A DNA stretch of 64,000 nt from Clostridiaceae bacterium (GTDB lineage: Bacteria; Bacillota; Clostridia; Oscillospirales; Acutalibacteraceae). The notes below the pieces were generated by a model. The model searched no databases, was not told where the DNA came from, and saw only the letters and a program-made list of their open reading frames with translations. Below, piece after piece: positions 7,578 through 15,760 of this stretch. How positions within the stretch are numbered: position 1 is the stretch's first letter; each line of letters opens with the position of its first letter. The translations under genes and the position numbers were made by a program. The stretch is taken from positions 496,001 to 560,000 of the forward strand of contig JAETSR010000001.1 of the NCBI GenBank assembly GCA_021769555.1. The letters are read 5' to 3'.

Positions 7578-8297
7578 ATGGAATCTGCACCAAAGTATCA
7601 GCTTATTTATCAGCACTATGTAAAGAAAATAGAATCCGGGGAGATGAAGGACGGCGAGCGGCTCCCCACGGAGGAGGAGCTCTGCCTTCTCTTTGACGCC
7701 AGCCGCACCACCGTGCGAAACGCCTTAAAGGAGCTGGCCTACAGGGGGTATATCGTCAAAAAGCACAGCAAGGGCTCCTTTGTCCGCAGCGGCGAGGCCT
7801 CCATGTCCCTGGACAGCTTACAGGGCTTCACCGACGAGATGGCAAGGCGGGGGCTCAAGACCAGCTCGAAGCTTCTGAGGGCCGACATGGAGAGCGCGGA
7901 CCCATTGGTATCGGCAAAGCTAAATATAGCCGAGCTCTCAAAGGTCTTCGTGCTCAGGCGCCTTAGGATGGTGGAGGAGAAGCCCATGGCTATAGAGACG
8001 GTCCACCTGCCCTTCTTCCGCTGCCCGGACCTTTTGCAGCACGACCTCACCGGGTCCCTGTACAGCATACTTGAGAGGGATTACGGCCTTCGCACCTCCC
8101 AGGCGAACCAGGCTTTGGAGGCCTCCCTCGCCGGGAGGGATGAAGCGGAGCTTCTGGGGATAGAGCACGGCGCGCCGGTGCTTAGGATAGACCGCACCAC
8201 CTATCTGGCCGACGCCAGCCCCGTTGAGTACTGCAACTCCGTGTACAGGGGGGACAAGTACAAGTTCTACGTCACCCTGAACAACCTGAACAAATAA
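7578..8297 (+). CDS. GntR family regulator, HutC subfamily
   Basis: The 239-residue protein has an N-terminal winged helix with the GntR signature (GERLPTEEELCLLFDASRTTVRNALKEL, residues about 26-53). A C-terminal UTRA ligand domain (about 85-235) ends in the typical VEYCNSVYRGDKYKFYV pattern. HutC-type regulators sense a phosphosugar or other catabolite and repress their transport operon. The ATG at 7578 follows AGGAGG at 7565-7570. An upstream in-frame extension overlaps the permease gene and is rejected. Its likely operators are the palindromes at 1816-1829 and 1874-1887. UTRA domains of NagR type bind GlcNAc-6-phosphate or GlcN-6-phosphate, which would fit the kinase and SIS genes downstream. 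Confidence 0.88.
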   Translation: MESAPKYQLIYQHYVKKIESGEMKDGERLPTEEELCLLFDASRTTVRNALKELAYRGYIVKKHSKGSFVRSGEASMSLDSLQGFTDEMARRGLKTSSKLLRADMESADPLVSAKLNIAELSKVFVLRRLRMVEEKPMAIETVHLPFFRCPDLLQHDLTGSLYSILERDYGLRTSQANQALEASLAGRDEAELLGIEHGAPVLRIDRTTYLADASPVEYCNSVYRGDKYKFYVTLNNLNK

Positions 8298-8332
8298 AGC
8301 ATTTTATCATAACAAGACGGGAGGAGTTTTGT

Positions 8333-9385
8333 GTGGATGGGAAGCTCTACCTCAGTGTGGACGGCGGCGGCACCAAGCTGCATACCCTGCTGTTCGACTC
8401 TGAGCTGAGACCCCTGGGCTCCGGAGTCAGCGGGGCCATAAATCCCAACTTCGCGCCCATGGACCTGGTGGAGCAGCATATGCTGGACAGCATTGACCAG
8501 GCCCTGGGCTCTGAGCGGGGCCGGACCGGCGTGGAGATAGAGGACGTGTGGATATCCATGCCCGGCCCCACGGACCTTTACGAGGACCTTTTGCGCCAGC
8601 GCTGCCATGTGGGGGGCTTTCACCGGCTCTCCGAGGGGGAGACGGCCATATACAGCGCCGGCCTCTCCACAGGCGTTCTGGTGCTCTGCGGCACAGGGGC
8701 CACCCTCTTCTATGTTAAGGAGGGAAAAGCCGTGCTCTTCCAGGGCGGCTGGGGGAGCCCCTTCGGCGACGAGGGCAGCGGAGCGGATATCGGCTGCATG
8801 GCAATAAAGGCGGCCCTGCGCTCCTACGACGGCTGGGGCCCAAAGACAGAGCTTGAGCCGGGGCTCTGCGAGTTCTTCGGCTATAGGACCATCCGGGAGT
8901 CCATGGCGGCCTTCTGGCGGAAAAAGGACGCCCGGGGGACCATAGCCAGCGTATGCCGCTTGGTGGGGGAGTGCGCCAAAAAAGGGGACCATACCGCCCG
9001 GAGCATTTTATATGAGGCCGGGAGGAAAGCCGCCGAGCAGACCATGGCCTTTATCCACCGGGAGTGCCTGCCCATGGAGGGCCCGATAGTCCTGGCGGGA
9101 GGGGCATGGAAGAGCGGGGAGGCAATGCTCTCAGCCTTTGTGAGCACCCTCTCCATGAGATACCCCATGGCCGAGATAGTCCCCGCGGCCTTCGACCCGG
9201 TCATAGGCCCGGTCATAAGGCTTGCCATGGGCGAGGGGGAGGGGCGGCTCTCCCACAAGGGCTTTGAAAGGCTTCGCTCCCTGTACCCGGAGTACACGGC
9301 AAAATGGCACGGGATACCCAAGGCCCCGTCGTCGCCTATGCCCGAGGGCGTGGGGAAGCTCTATGATATAGTGAGAGAAAAATAA
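8333..9385 (+). CDS. BadF/BadG-type sugar kinase, N-acetylglucosamine-kinase-like
   Basis: The 350-residue protein has the ASKHA fold. The phosphate-1 motif DGGGTK is at residues 10-15, a GTGA phosphate-2-type motif near 123, a GWGSPFGDEGSGADIG stretch near 143 that is typical of eukaryote-like GlcNAc kinases, and an adenosine-type LAGGAWKSG motif near 247. It would phosphorylate an imported amino sugar with ATP in the cytoplasm. The start is a GTG at 8333 with GGGAGGAG just upstream. It lies between the regulator and two SIS-domain genes, which fits a kinase-then-SIS pathway for GlcNAc or a related hexosamine. BadF-type ATPases of other function are less likely given the context. Confidence 0.8.
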   Translation: MDGKLYLSVDGGGTKLHTLLFDSELRPLGSGVSGAINPNFAPMDLVEQHMLDSIDQALGSERGRTGVEIEDVWISMPGPTDLYEDLLRQRCHVGGFHRLSEGETAIYSAGLSTGVLVLCGTGATLFYVKEGKAVLFQGGWGSPFGDEGSGADIGCMAIKAALRSYDGWGPKTELEPGLCEFFGYRTIRESMAAFWRKKDARGTIASVCRLVGECAKKGDHTARSILYEAGRKAAEQTMAFIHRECLPMEGPIVLAGGAWKSGEAMLSAFVSTLSMRYPMAEIVPAAFDPVIGPVIRLAMGEGEGRLSHKGFERLRSLYPEYTAKWHGIPKAPSSPMPEGVGKLYDIVREK

Positions 9386-9418
9386 AAATCCAAGAGAACG
9401 TACCGAAAGGAGCGTCCG

Positions 9419-10153
9419 ATGAAAGCGCGGTATTTTGACGAGATACATAAGATACTTCGTCAGGTGGAAGAGACACAGTTCGACACAATGGGCCTGCTGG
9501 CCGAAAAGATGGCGGAGGCTATAAGGGCCCATAAAAATATCTTTGCCTTTGGCTGCAGCCACGCGGGAATCTTAGCCGAGGAGCTGTTCTACCGCACCGG
9601 CGGGCTCGCGGTCATAAACCCCATCCTGCCTCCGGGGCTCACCCTCACAGTGCGCCCCATAACCATGACAAGCCAGATAGAGCGCATTGACGGCTACGGC
9701 AGGATGGTTATCGAGAACTCCGGCATAGGGGAGGGGGACGTGCTCATAGTCCACTCGGTGTCCGGAAGGAACCCGGTGCCCGTGGAGGCGGCAATGGCCG
9801 CAAGGGAGAAGGGGGCCTTTGTAGCAGCCCTTACGAACCTCGCCTACTCCAAGTCCGTCACGTCCAGGGCCTCCTGCGGCAAAAGGCTGTTTGAGGTCTC
9901 CGACGTCACCATAGACAACTGCGGCGAGGTGGGCGACGCGGTATGCGCCATAGAGGGAATGCCCGAGAAGGTTGCGGCCTCCTCAACTGCCGTGGGCGCG
10001 GCCATACTGAACGCGGTTGTGGCCGACACGGTGGAGCTGCTGGTAAAGTCCGGCACGGTGCCCCCGGTGTTCATGAGCGCCAATGTGGAGGGCGGCGACA
10101 GCCATAACGAAGCCATGCTCAAAGAGTACAGGGACAATATAAAGTATATGTGA
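9419..10153 (+). CDS. SIS-domain phosphosugar-binding protein, UPF0309-like (copy 1)
   Basis: A 244-residue single-SIS-domain protein. An N-terminal helical segment is followed by a sugar-phosphate-binding core with GCSHAGILAEELFYRTGGL (about 45-63) and SVSGRNPVP (about 112-120). It is close in layout to UPF0309 proteins. From memory, one member, Streptomyces SCO4393, has been reported to dehydrate GlcNAc-6-phosphate (NagS); transferring that function here is inference. SIS proteins otherwise act as isomerases, etherases or sensors. The ATG follows AAAGGAGCG, 33 bp after the kinase. A second homologue follows immediately; the two share length, the TGGL/AGGL motif and the final third. Confidence 0.78.
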   Translation: MKARYFDEIHKILRQVEETQFDTMGLLAEKMAEAIRAHKNIFAFGCSHAGILAEELFYRTGGLAVINPILPPGLTLTVRPITMTSQIERIDGYGRMVIENSGIGEGDVLIVHSVSGRNPVPVEAAMAAREKGAFVAALTNLAYSKSVTSRASCGKRLFEVSDVTIDNCGEVGDAVCAIEGMPEKVAASSTAVGAAILNAVVADTVELLVKSGTVPPVFMSANVEGGDSHNEAMLKEYRDNIKYM

Positions 10154-10178
10154 TTATATAAAATCGGAGGTAATTATC

Positions 10179-10907
10179 ATGCTTATGGACCGTTACGCCG
10201 AGGCCATGCTTGGCAAGCTCAGCGAGGTGCTTAACACCCAGAGGAAGAACATAGAGGACGCTGCGGAAATCATCGTGAACGCCGTTGAAAAGGGCAAGAA
10301 CGTGCACGTGTACGACAGCGGCCATATCGTCAACAGCGAGCTCATAAACCGCGCGGGGGGCCTGGCCCTTTTGAAGGCCCTGAAGTACACCTTCACCGTT
10401 GAGGACCCGGTCCGGGAGATAGACCGGGAGGGCAGTGAGCCCAGCATTCTGGGCATAGGCAGGATTGTCATGAGCCACTCAAAGGCCGCCCCCGGGGACG
10501 TGCTCATAATGGGCTCGGTGTCCGGCAAGGCCCCGAACCTGGTGGACATAGCCCTTGCGGCAAAGGAGATGGGCCTGACCCTTATCGTCATAACCTCCTT
10601 ACAGTACTCCGGCGCGGTAAACGCCGAGCACCCCTGCGGCAAGAAGATATACGAGCTTGCGGACCTGGTGATAGACAACTGCGCCCCCAAGGGCGACGCC
10701 ATGCTGGAGGTGGAGGGGGCTACCAACAAGTTCGGCCCCGCCTCAGGGCTTACCGCCGCCTTTGCCATGTGGTGCGTCTCCGCCGAGGTCATCGACCGCA
10801 TGATTGCCCGGGGAATGACTCCCACCCTCTTTAGAAGCATAAACTTCCCCGGCGGCTGGGACGACTACTATAAGATGTGCGATAAGTACAACGAGACCGG
10901 CAGGTAA
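10179..10907 (+). CDS. SIS-domain phosphosugar-binding protein, UPF0309-like (copy 2)
   Basis: The 242-residue paralogue of the preceding gene. It has DSGHIVNSELINRAGGL where copy 1 has GCSHAG..RTGGL, and GSVSGKAPNLVD for the second phosphate loop. Both contain a conserved IDNC segment and a GDA motif just after it. The copies are clearly diverged, with roughly a third to two fifths of residues identical by eye, so this is not a recent duplication. They may form a heteromer or act on successive intermediates. A strong GGAGG ribosome site precedes the ATG, 25 bp after copy 1. Confidence 0.78.
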   Translation: MLMDRYAEAMLGKLSEVLNTQRKNIEDAAEIIVNAVEKGKNVHVYDSGHIVNSELINRAGGLALLKALKYTFTVEDPVREIDREGSEPSILGIGRIVMSHSKAAPGDVLIMGSVSGKAPNLVDIALAAKEMGLTLIVITSLQYSGAVNAEHPCGKKIYELADLVIDNCAPKGDAMLEVEGATNKFGPASGLTAAFAMWCVSAEVIDRMIARGMTPTLFRSINFPGGWDDYYKMCDKYNETGR

Positions 10908-10953
10908 TTTGGGGTTATCTTATATCAAATAAAAACAAATAATATAATAATAT

Positions 10954-12342
10954 ATGAAGCTTATAACGCGCGCTAAAAACGCCGGGCTGAACGTCCTCTC
11001 GGGGGCGTACCTTCTGGGCCCGGAGACAGACTCCGTGTCCAGAAGGGGCATATTCATCCAGGCGCTCTGCTATAACGCCATATACAATGTGCTAAACGGC
11101 ACATATCTTACGGGTTTCCTGCTGTCCTTCGGGGCCAGCGCAAACGATGTGAACCTGGCGGTGACGCTGCTGTCATTGTGCAATATGATACAGCTCATAT
11201 CCCCCCTGTTTATCGAGCGCCTCCCCTCAAGCAAGACTTTACTCACAGCCCTGAGGGGCGCGGCCCACGGCATAAACATGGTGCTCCTGCCGCTTTTAGC
11301 TATGTCGAATATCCCGGAGGAGTGGCTGCTGCCGGTGGTGCTCCTGCTCATAAGCGTGAGCCAGAGCCTCTATGCCTTCGTGAGCCCCGGCATGGGAACC
11401 TGGCATATGCGGAGCATTCCCGAGAACATGCGCCTGGGGTTCTACAGCTTCTTTAATGTAATAAACATCGTCTCGGTGTTCGTCATGCTCTTTCTGGCGG
11501 GGGTCTTCGCGGACTTCTTCACCGGGCTTGTGGGCAGCTGGGCTGTGCCCCTTCTGAGGGTCACAATGGGCATTTTCGCCGTGATAGACATACTGGCCCT
11601 TAGGAAGATACACGAGTACCCGCCGAGCCCGGAGCCCCCTAAGAGCCTCGCCTCCTTTATAAAGGAGATGGTCCTGTGCATAAGGCACTGCCCCTCCTAC
11701 GGCAGGATAATCGCCTGCGCGTCCCTGTGGAGCTTCTCGGCGAACCTCCCCAGCCAGTACTATACCGCCTACCTTTTGGAGGACCTGCATATGAGCTTTA
11801 CGTTTATAAGCTTCATAGGCATGTTCAACGCCGCGGCGGTGATAGTGTTCACCCCCTTCTGGAAACGGCTCATACAGCGGCAGGGTCTTCGCAACGGCCT
11901 CTTTTTCTCCATCTTCCTCTACGCCCCCTACGCCCTGGGCCTGGCTTTCACCGGCGAGGGCACAATGTGGCTCTACCCGGTGTCGGTGATATACAGCCTG
12001 GTGCTGTATGTGGGCATAACCCTCAGCTTCTCCATAGCCCCCTATGAGGGCCTGCCCGAGGAACGCCGCACGGTGTACCTGGCGCTGTACAACGCCTTCT
12101 GCGCCCTGTCCAGCCTCTTAGGCGTTCTGGCTGGGAGGCTGGTGTTCACCATAGCCAGCGGCCTGGGGCCCATAGTCATATGGGGCGCGGATATAGCCCC
12201 CGCAAGGGTTCTCACAGGGGTATACAGCATAGCCCTGCTCCTGACGGCATTCTCCTGCCGGGCGCTGCTTAGGGAAAAGGAGGCAGGCGCCATCCAGACC
12301 GCCCCCGCAAAGCGCAGAACTCAGGGCAGGAATTTGTCCTGA
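10954..12342 (+). CDS. MFS transporter, last gene of the first sugar operon
   Basis: The 462-residue membrane protein has about 12 hydrophobic segments with a central hydrophilic loop (about 222-235) and a basic C-terminal tail. The overall pattern is that of MFS proteins found beside glycan clusters in Firmicutes. Direction and substrate cannot be read. It could export a pathway by-product or import a monosaccharide. No Shine-Dalgarno sequence is visible in the AT-rich 46 bp before the ATG, in contrast to every other gene in the operon. A TATAAT at 10943-10948 lies just 5 bp before the ATG, so a leaderless transcript is conceivable. A strong terminator follows at 12535. Confidence 0.75.
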   Translation: MKLITRAKNAGLNVLSGAYLLGPETDSVSRRGIFIQALCYNAIYNVLNGTYLTGFLLSFGASANDVNLAVTLLSLCNMIQLISPLFIERLPSSKTLLTALRGAAHGINMVLLPLLAMSNIPEEWLLPVVLLLISVSQSLYAFVSPGMGTWHMRSIPENMRLGFYSFFNVINIVSVFVMLFLAGVFADFFTGLVGSWAVPLLRVTMGIFAVIDILALRKIHEYPPSPEPPKSLASFIKEMVLCIRHCPSYGRIIACASLWSFSANLPSQYYTAYLLEDLHMSFTFISFIGMFNAAAVIVFTPFWKRLIQRQGLRNGLFFSIFLYAPYALGLAFTGEGTMWLYPVSVIYSLVLYVGITLSFSIAPYEGLPEERRTVYLALYNAFCALSSLLGVLAGRLVFTIASGLGPIVIWGADIAPARVLTGVYSIALLLTAFSCRALLREKEAGAIQTAPAKRRTQGRNLS

Positions 12343-12345
12343 GTC

Positions 12346-12486
12346 ATGTCTATAGCGCATATCCAGAAACCTTGTCTGCGCCGGCATGGCCTGCGGCAGC
12401 TCAGCTACATGAAGGAGCTGGGCATGGGCAATGACCGGTATGTCCTCATTGACATTGATAATGGGGACGCTCATATCTGCTGCTGA
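12346..12486 (+). CDS. Small ORF of unknown origin, probably a remnant
   Basis: A 46-codon frame begins 4 bp after the MFS stop and ends in GDAHICC. It has no ribosome site of its own. The segment NDRYVLIDIDNGDAHIC looks protein-like, but I do not recognise a family. It may be debris from the same decay that produced the kinase fragment downstream. Confidence 0.2.
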   Translation: MSIAHIQKPCLRRHGLRQLSYMKELGMGNDRYVLIDIDNGDAHICC

Positions 12487-12534
12487 CCACTGGATTAAGC
12501 GTCTATTTGGCGAGACTTATCACAATTCAGGCAT

Positions 12535-12581
12535 AAAAAGACAGACGGGATATTCTCTGCTTTTATCTCGTCTGTCTTTTT
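12535..12581 (+). terminator. Strong bidirectional terminator of the first sugar operon
   Basis: AAAAAGACAGACG pairs with CGTCTGTCTTTTT around a short loop, giving a long stem with A tract before and T tract after. Confidence 0.88.
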
Positions 12582-12776
12582 GTACCTGTTTTCAAACTTT
12601 TTAGCTCATTCAGGAAAATCAGAGTGTCAAACTCCAACGAGGAGCAGAGGGACAGCGCCGCCCAGCATATGTCGCCAATGCGCCCAAGGGGTATTTTATG
12701 CTCTCTCATCTGCGCGGCCACAGCCAGGGCCAGCACAATTGAGGCCCGGAGTTTGTGTGGAACGGAGCGGACACGG

Positions 12777-13095
12777 ACCTTAACCGCCCCAATACAGAGG
12801 CTGGTGGGCAATATCCGCAAGCTGGACCTGGACAGGGATGTCCACCCCAGGATAGTCCCCGAGCAGATAGTCGCTTCTAAAGGAGCAGGCCCAGCTGAAA
12901 TACTACCGAAGCCAGATAAACCCCCAGAACAACGTCCGGCCGCTATAACCTCAAGGTGCATATAAGCCCTGAAGACTACGACAGGAGGATGTAGAAAATG
13001 GTGCTCCAGCCGCTGATAGAAAATTCCATCAAGCACGGCTTCGCGGGCAAGCACGGCTTCGCGGGCAAGCACGGCTTCGCGGGCAAGCAGAGCGC
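12777..13095 (+). pseudogene. Decayed YesM-type sensor histidine kinase
   Basis: Three collinear kinase pieces can be read in different frames. A HAMP-linker-like TAPIQRLVGNIRKL lies at about 12783-12824. Next comes QAQLKYYRSQINPQNN (from 12886), the remains of the QINPHFLYNTLE phosphoacceptor box with the His lost. Last is ISPEDYDRRM, then, after a stop, VLQPLIENSIKHGF (from 13001), the N-box of the ATPase domain. Order and spacing match a YesM kinase with internal deletions, stops and frameshifts. An 18-bp unit is repeated three times at the end. No function is expected. An intact relative lies at 23353-25128. Confidence 0.65.
13031..13084 (+). repeat. Three perfect tandem copies of an 18-bp unit
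   Basis: The unit AAGCACGGCTTCGCGGGC occurs at 13031-13048, 13049-13066 and 13067-13084 and encodes KHGFAG in the kinase N-box frame. A partial fourth copy (AAGCA) follows. The array suggests slippage in an unselected gene. Confidence 0.9.
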
Positions 13096-13142
13096 TCGTC
13101 CGACGTTGAGCAGCCCGGACCCACTTTAGTATGGGCAAGACC

Positions 13143-13250
13143 CTACCTCAAAATTTGCGCCGCTAGGCGAACCGATGACCGCTCCATAAGGTTTACCTCA
13201 TCATCAGACAGAACACAGGTAAATATATTCCGCTCTGTTCTTGCAGCCAT
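13143..13250 (-). CDS. Short ORF or C-terminal remnant, unknown
   Basis: A 35-codon minus-strand frame (begins MAARTERNIFTCVLSDDEV) has protein-like composition but only a weak AAGG ribosome site. It overlaps an alternative frame of similar quality running upstream to about 13320, so this stretch may be a frameshifted remnant of a small DNA-binding or mobile-element gene. Its 3' end includes an 18-bp sequence found again at 62530. The rest of 13094-13343 holds nothing else I can support. Confidence 0.2.
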   Translation of the reverse strand: MAARTERNIFTCVLSDDEVNLMERSSVRLAAQILR

Positions 13251-13343
13251 CTCATTACCTTATCCTCTCCCTGCTCAATTGCTATTTCCACAACATGCTT
13301 AGCGTTCTCTAGCAATACCGCTGAACAGCTTACAACCCTACGG

Positions 13344-14453
13344 TCATTTCCCAATCAAGGCCGTAAACTCCGAGTCAAACTCTTTCATGCGCTTATCCTG
13401 GTTGAAGAAATGAAATCCCCATATCTTATAGTCGTTGTCATCCACAAATATAGTGATAGGCACAGCCTCTGTCTTTAACTGGAGCAGGAATTTTTCTTTC
13501 CATGCATCTTTTTCGAGAAGCTGCGTACCTTTCGGCTCGATAAAAATCTGGAGCTGTTCAAAGCCGTCTGCCTTATCTCTTTGAAGAAAGAGAACATAGT
13601 CTGGTTCAAAACGCTCACCGTCTTCAAACGAGTAAATATGGAATGCCCGCTCGTTTCTGACAAGGTAGATATGGCTATAAATTTTCCGCAAATCAGCAAC
13701 ATATCCACTGAAGAAAGCAACAAAAGCCTTCTCCTCTGATGTTCCGTAGTTATCAGTATAGACAAACCATTCTTCCGTGGATAGGTCTATTTTCCAATAG
13801 CTATTAACAGACGTATCATTCTGCGAGATGCCAATTCCGCCATCATGCGGATTAGTATAATTGACGGTTTTGTTTCGGAAGACATCCTTGATGCTCATTG
13901 CCTTAAATGTCTTTGTGCCTCTATAGGTTTCTTCAATGCCGGAAATAGAACTGGCAATTATGCCAAGTACATAGAAGGCCGCTGCATAAAGCGTTCCAAT
14001 AGCAGGATGTTCGTCTTTGCTCTGAATGTCTATACGGACAGCACCGAGATACTCATCATCAGTGATAAACTGCCGTGTGGATGTGATATTTGGGAAATAG
14101 GAACGCAAGGTATTGAATTTGTAAATCGGGTATTTCATCAATGCCTTGTTCACAATGGCATAGTTGATTGCTGCGATTTCCTTAATTTTCATGTGCACCG
14201 TCTTCAAATCAGAAGTGATATCTGTACCCTGTATATATTCCGCCATGACGGCGTCAACACCGGAGACTCCGGCTGCCGCTTTGAAGCGGTATACAGTGTC
14301 CCGCACAGTCGGGTTAAGACCACACACATCCTTTCTGTCCTTTACCTCCCGGTCATTCAAAAAGATTTTATAAAGGATTACAGCAGTTTTTAGTGTTTCC
14401 TTAGCCATCTCAATTCTGTAATCAGAAAGTTCTCTCCATCTGGTATCAGGCAT
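13344..14453 (-). pseudogene. Chimeric ORF: HEPN-like start joined to the C-terminal part of a type III-like restriction endonuclease subunit
   Basis: The 369-residue frame starts ATG at 14453, overlapping the MNT gene stop by 8 bp (ATGCCTGA). The first ~25 residues (WRELSDYRIEMAKETLKTA) look like the start of a HEPN toxin, the usual partner of an MNT antitoxin. The rest instead matches the end of a Res-type helicase/endonuclease subunit. It has a PD-(D/E)xK-like signature: FEPDYVLFLQ, then IFIEPKGTQLLEKDAWKEKFLLQL. No helicase motifs are present. The simplest reading is a deletion that fused the two genes in frame. The encoded product might still fold as a nuclease domain. The chimera is inference from motifs. 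Confidence 0.5.
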
Positions 14454-14787
14454 ATAACTGTACCCCCTCGTTACGAATATTACGGTAGTATGGGAGCGCG
14501 TCCTGATAATTCTGAAAATCAGCGAAGGGAATGGCAGTGGTCGAAACCGTAATTCCATAAGTCAGGCTCAACTCCGAAGAAATCTCACCTAACCGCTCAA
14601 AAGCTTTGTGGAGAGTTTCCCGGGGACAGTCCACAAGAGCGGCCACATCCACATCAGATTCTTCATCAAAATCGCCACGGGCATAGGAACCGTATAAAAT
14701 TATTTGCCGCAGAGAGCTTCCAAACAAACTGCGATATTCTGAAACCAAGTCGGCTGTCAGGCCATTCAACTGTTCGGCAGTACACAT
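14446..14787 (-). CDS. MNT-type nucleotidyltransferase, HEPN/MNT antitoxin-like
   Basis: A 113-residue minimal nucleotidyltransferase. The motif GSYARGDFDEESDVDV (about residues 31-46) has the GS and the DxD metal-binding pair of the polymerase-beta superfamily. MNT proteins of this size neutralise HEPN RNase toxins, some by adenylylating a tyrosine. The ATG at 14787 is chosen because AAAGGAGG lies just upstream; a longer frame from 14877 reads through the promoter. Downstream, the expected HEPN gene appears replaced after its first codons by a restriction-endonuclease remnant, so the antitoxin may be an orphan. Confidence 0.8.
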   Translation of the reverse strand: MCTAEQLNGLTADLVSEYRSLFGSSLRQIILYGSYARGDFDEESDVDVAALVDCPRETLHKAFERLGEISSELSLTYGITVSTTAIPFADFQNYQDALPYYRNIRNEGVQLYA

Positions 14788-14818
14788 ATGCGATTCCTCC
14801 TTTGCCTTAATCATCTCT

Positions 14819-14847
14819 AGTATACCATAGATTTGCGCTATATTCAA
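14819..14847 (-). promoter_or_regulatory. Promoter of the MNT gene
   Basis: Minus-strand TTGAAT (14847-14842), 17 bp, TATACT (14824-14819), about 30 bp before the MNT start. Confidence 0.65.
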
Positions 14848-14884
14848 GTGGATTATGACAACTAGTCCAGAATCCAAAATGGGG

Positions 14885-14913
14885 TTTACAAAGGAAAAAC
14901 AAACTGGTATACT
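14885..14913 (+). promoter_or_regulatory. Promoter of the ABC-2 exporter operon
   Basis: TTTACA (14885-14890), 17 bp, TATACT (14908-14913), about 45 bp before the first exporter gene. Confidence 0.7.
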
Positions 14914-14958
14914 TAGTACCTAGAAAGTGGCGGCAAATAAAGATAAGGAGAGGAACGG

Positions 14959-15747
14959 ATGGAAAAATACTGGCTCGTATTCAAAAAGTCCCTAAAGTCC
15001 GAACTGACCTACCGCTCGGCAGCTCTATGGGGCATCATCAGCGCGACGCTCAGTTTCCTGATACAGATATTTCTATGGCGGGCGCTGCTGGGCACAGGGG
15101 TTCGCAACGACACCAGCTTTCCCGATATGCTGCTGTACGTGCTGCTCAATTCCTTCATCTCGCCGCTGACCCGCGCCAATGTGGCCGGAATGATTGAGAA
15201 TGCCATGATAGACGGCACCATATCTATGGAATTGCTGCGTCCCATCTCCTATAAAGGCTATATGTTTTCGCAGACCATTGGCAAAAACATCTATGGCGTA
15301 GTGACCGCCACGGTTCCGGTCATGCTCATAAGCCTGCCGCTGCTCTCCGGGGCTGTTTTGCCGGACATGGTACATATCCTGCTGTTCTTCATGTCGGCGC
15401 TGCTGGGCATTGCCCTCACGTTTGAGGTGACCTATCTGGCCGGACTGCTGGCTTTCTGGCTCCAGCGCTGCTGGTTTATCCGTTTCTATCTGCACGGCCT
15501 GCGCAGCGTATTCGGCGGCACGATGGTGCCAATCTGGTTCTACCCGGAGATTTTGAAAAATCTTAGCTACTTCTTACCTTTCCGTTATATGACATTTGAA
15601 CCCATCAATATCTTCCTGATGAAATCTTCTGTGGAACAAGCGTGGATATCCATACTTGCGGCATTTTTGTGGCTGATAGGGCTGAGCCTTGCGGGCAAGC
15701 TGGTATGGCGGGCGGCAATGAAAAAGCTGACCGTCAACGGCGGCTGA
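14959..15747 (+). CDS. ABC-2 family exporter permease, subunit 1
   Basis: The 262-residue integral membrane protein has six hydrophobic segments and the layout of the ABC2_membrane_6 group (KSLKSELTYRSAALWGIISATLSFLIQIFLW at the N-terminus). These come as two dissimilar permeases plus one ATPase and are associated with export of drugs, viologens or peptides. The ATG follows AAGGAG at 14945-14950. It is first of a three-gene operon with the permease at 15761 and ATPase at 16594. The substrate is unknown. Confidence 0.85.
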   Translation: MEKYWLVFKKSLKSELTYRSAALWGIISATLSFLIQIFLWRALLGTGVRNDTSFPDMLLYVLLNSFISPLTRANVAGMIENAMIDGTISMELLRPISYKGYMFSQTIGKNIYGVVTATVPVMLISLPLLSGAVLPDMVHILLFFMSALLGIALTFEVTYLAGLLAFWLQRCWFIRFYLHGLRSVFGGTMVPIWFYPEILKNLSYFLPFRYMTFEPINIFLMKSSVEQAWISILAAFLWLIGLSLAGKLVWRAAMKKLTVNGG

Positions 15748-15760
15748 AAAGAGAGAGAAC

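Noticed and set aside
13031-13090. CRISPR array
   Set aside because: The 18-bp units are directly adjacent without spacers and encode a kinase motif.
12563-13138. 191-residue minus-strand frame over the kinase remnant
   Set aside because: Its repeats AREAVL are the reverse of the 18-bp array, and the plus strand shows kinase motifs in the right order. No family is recognisable.
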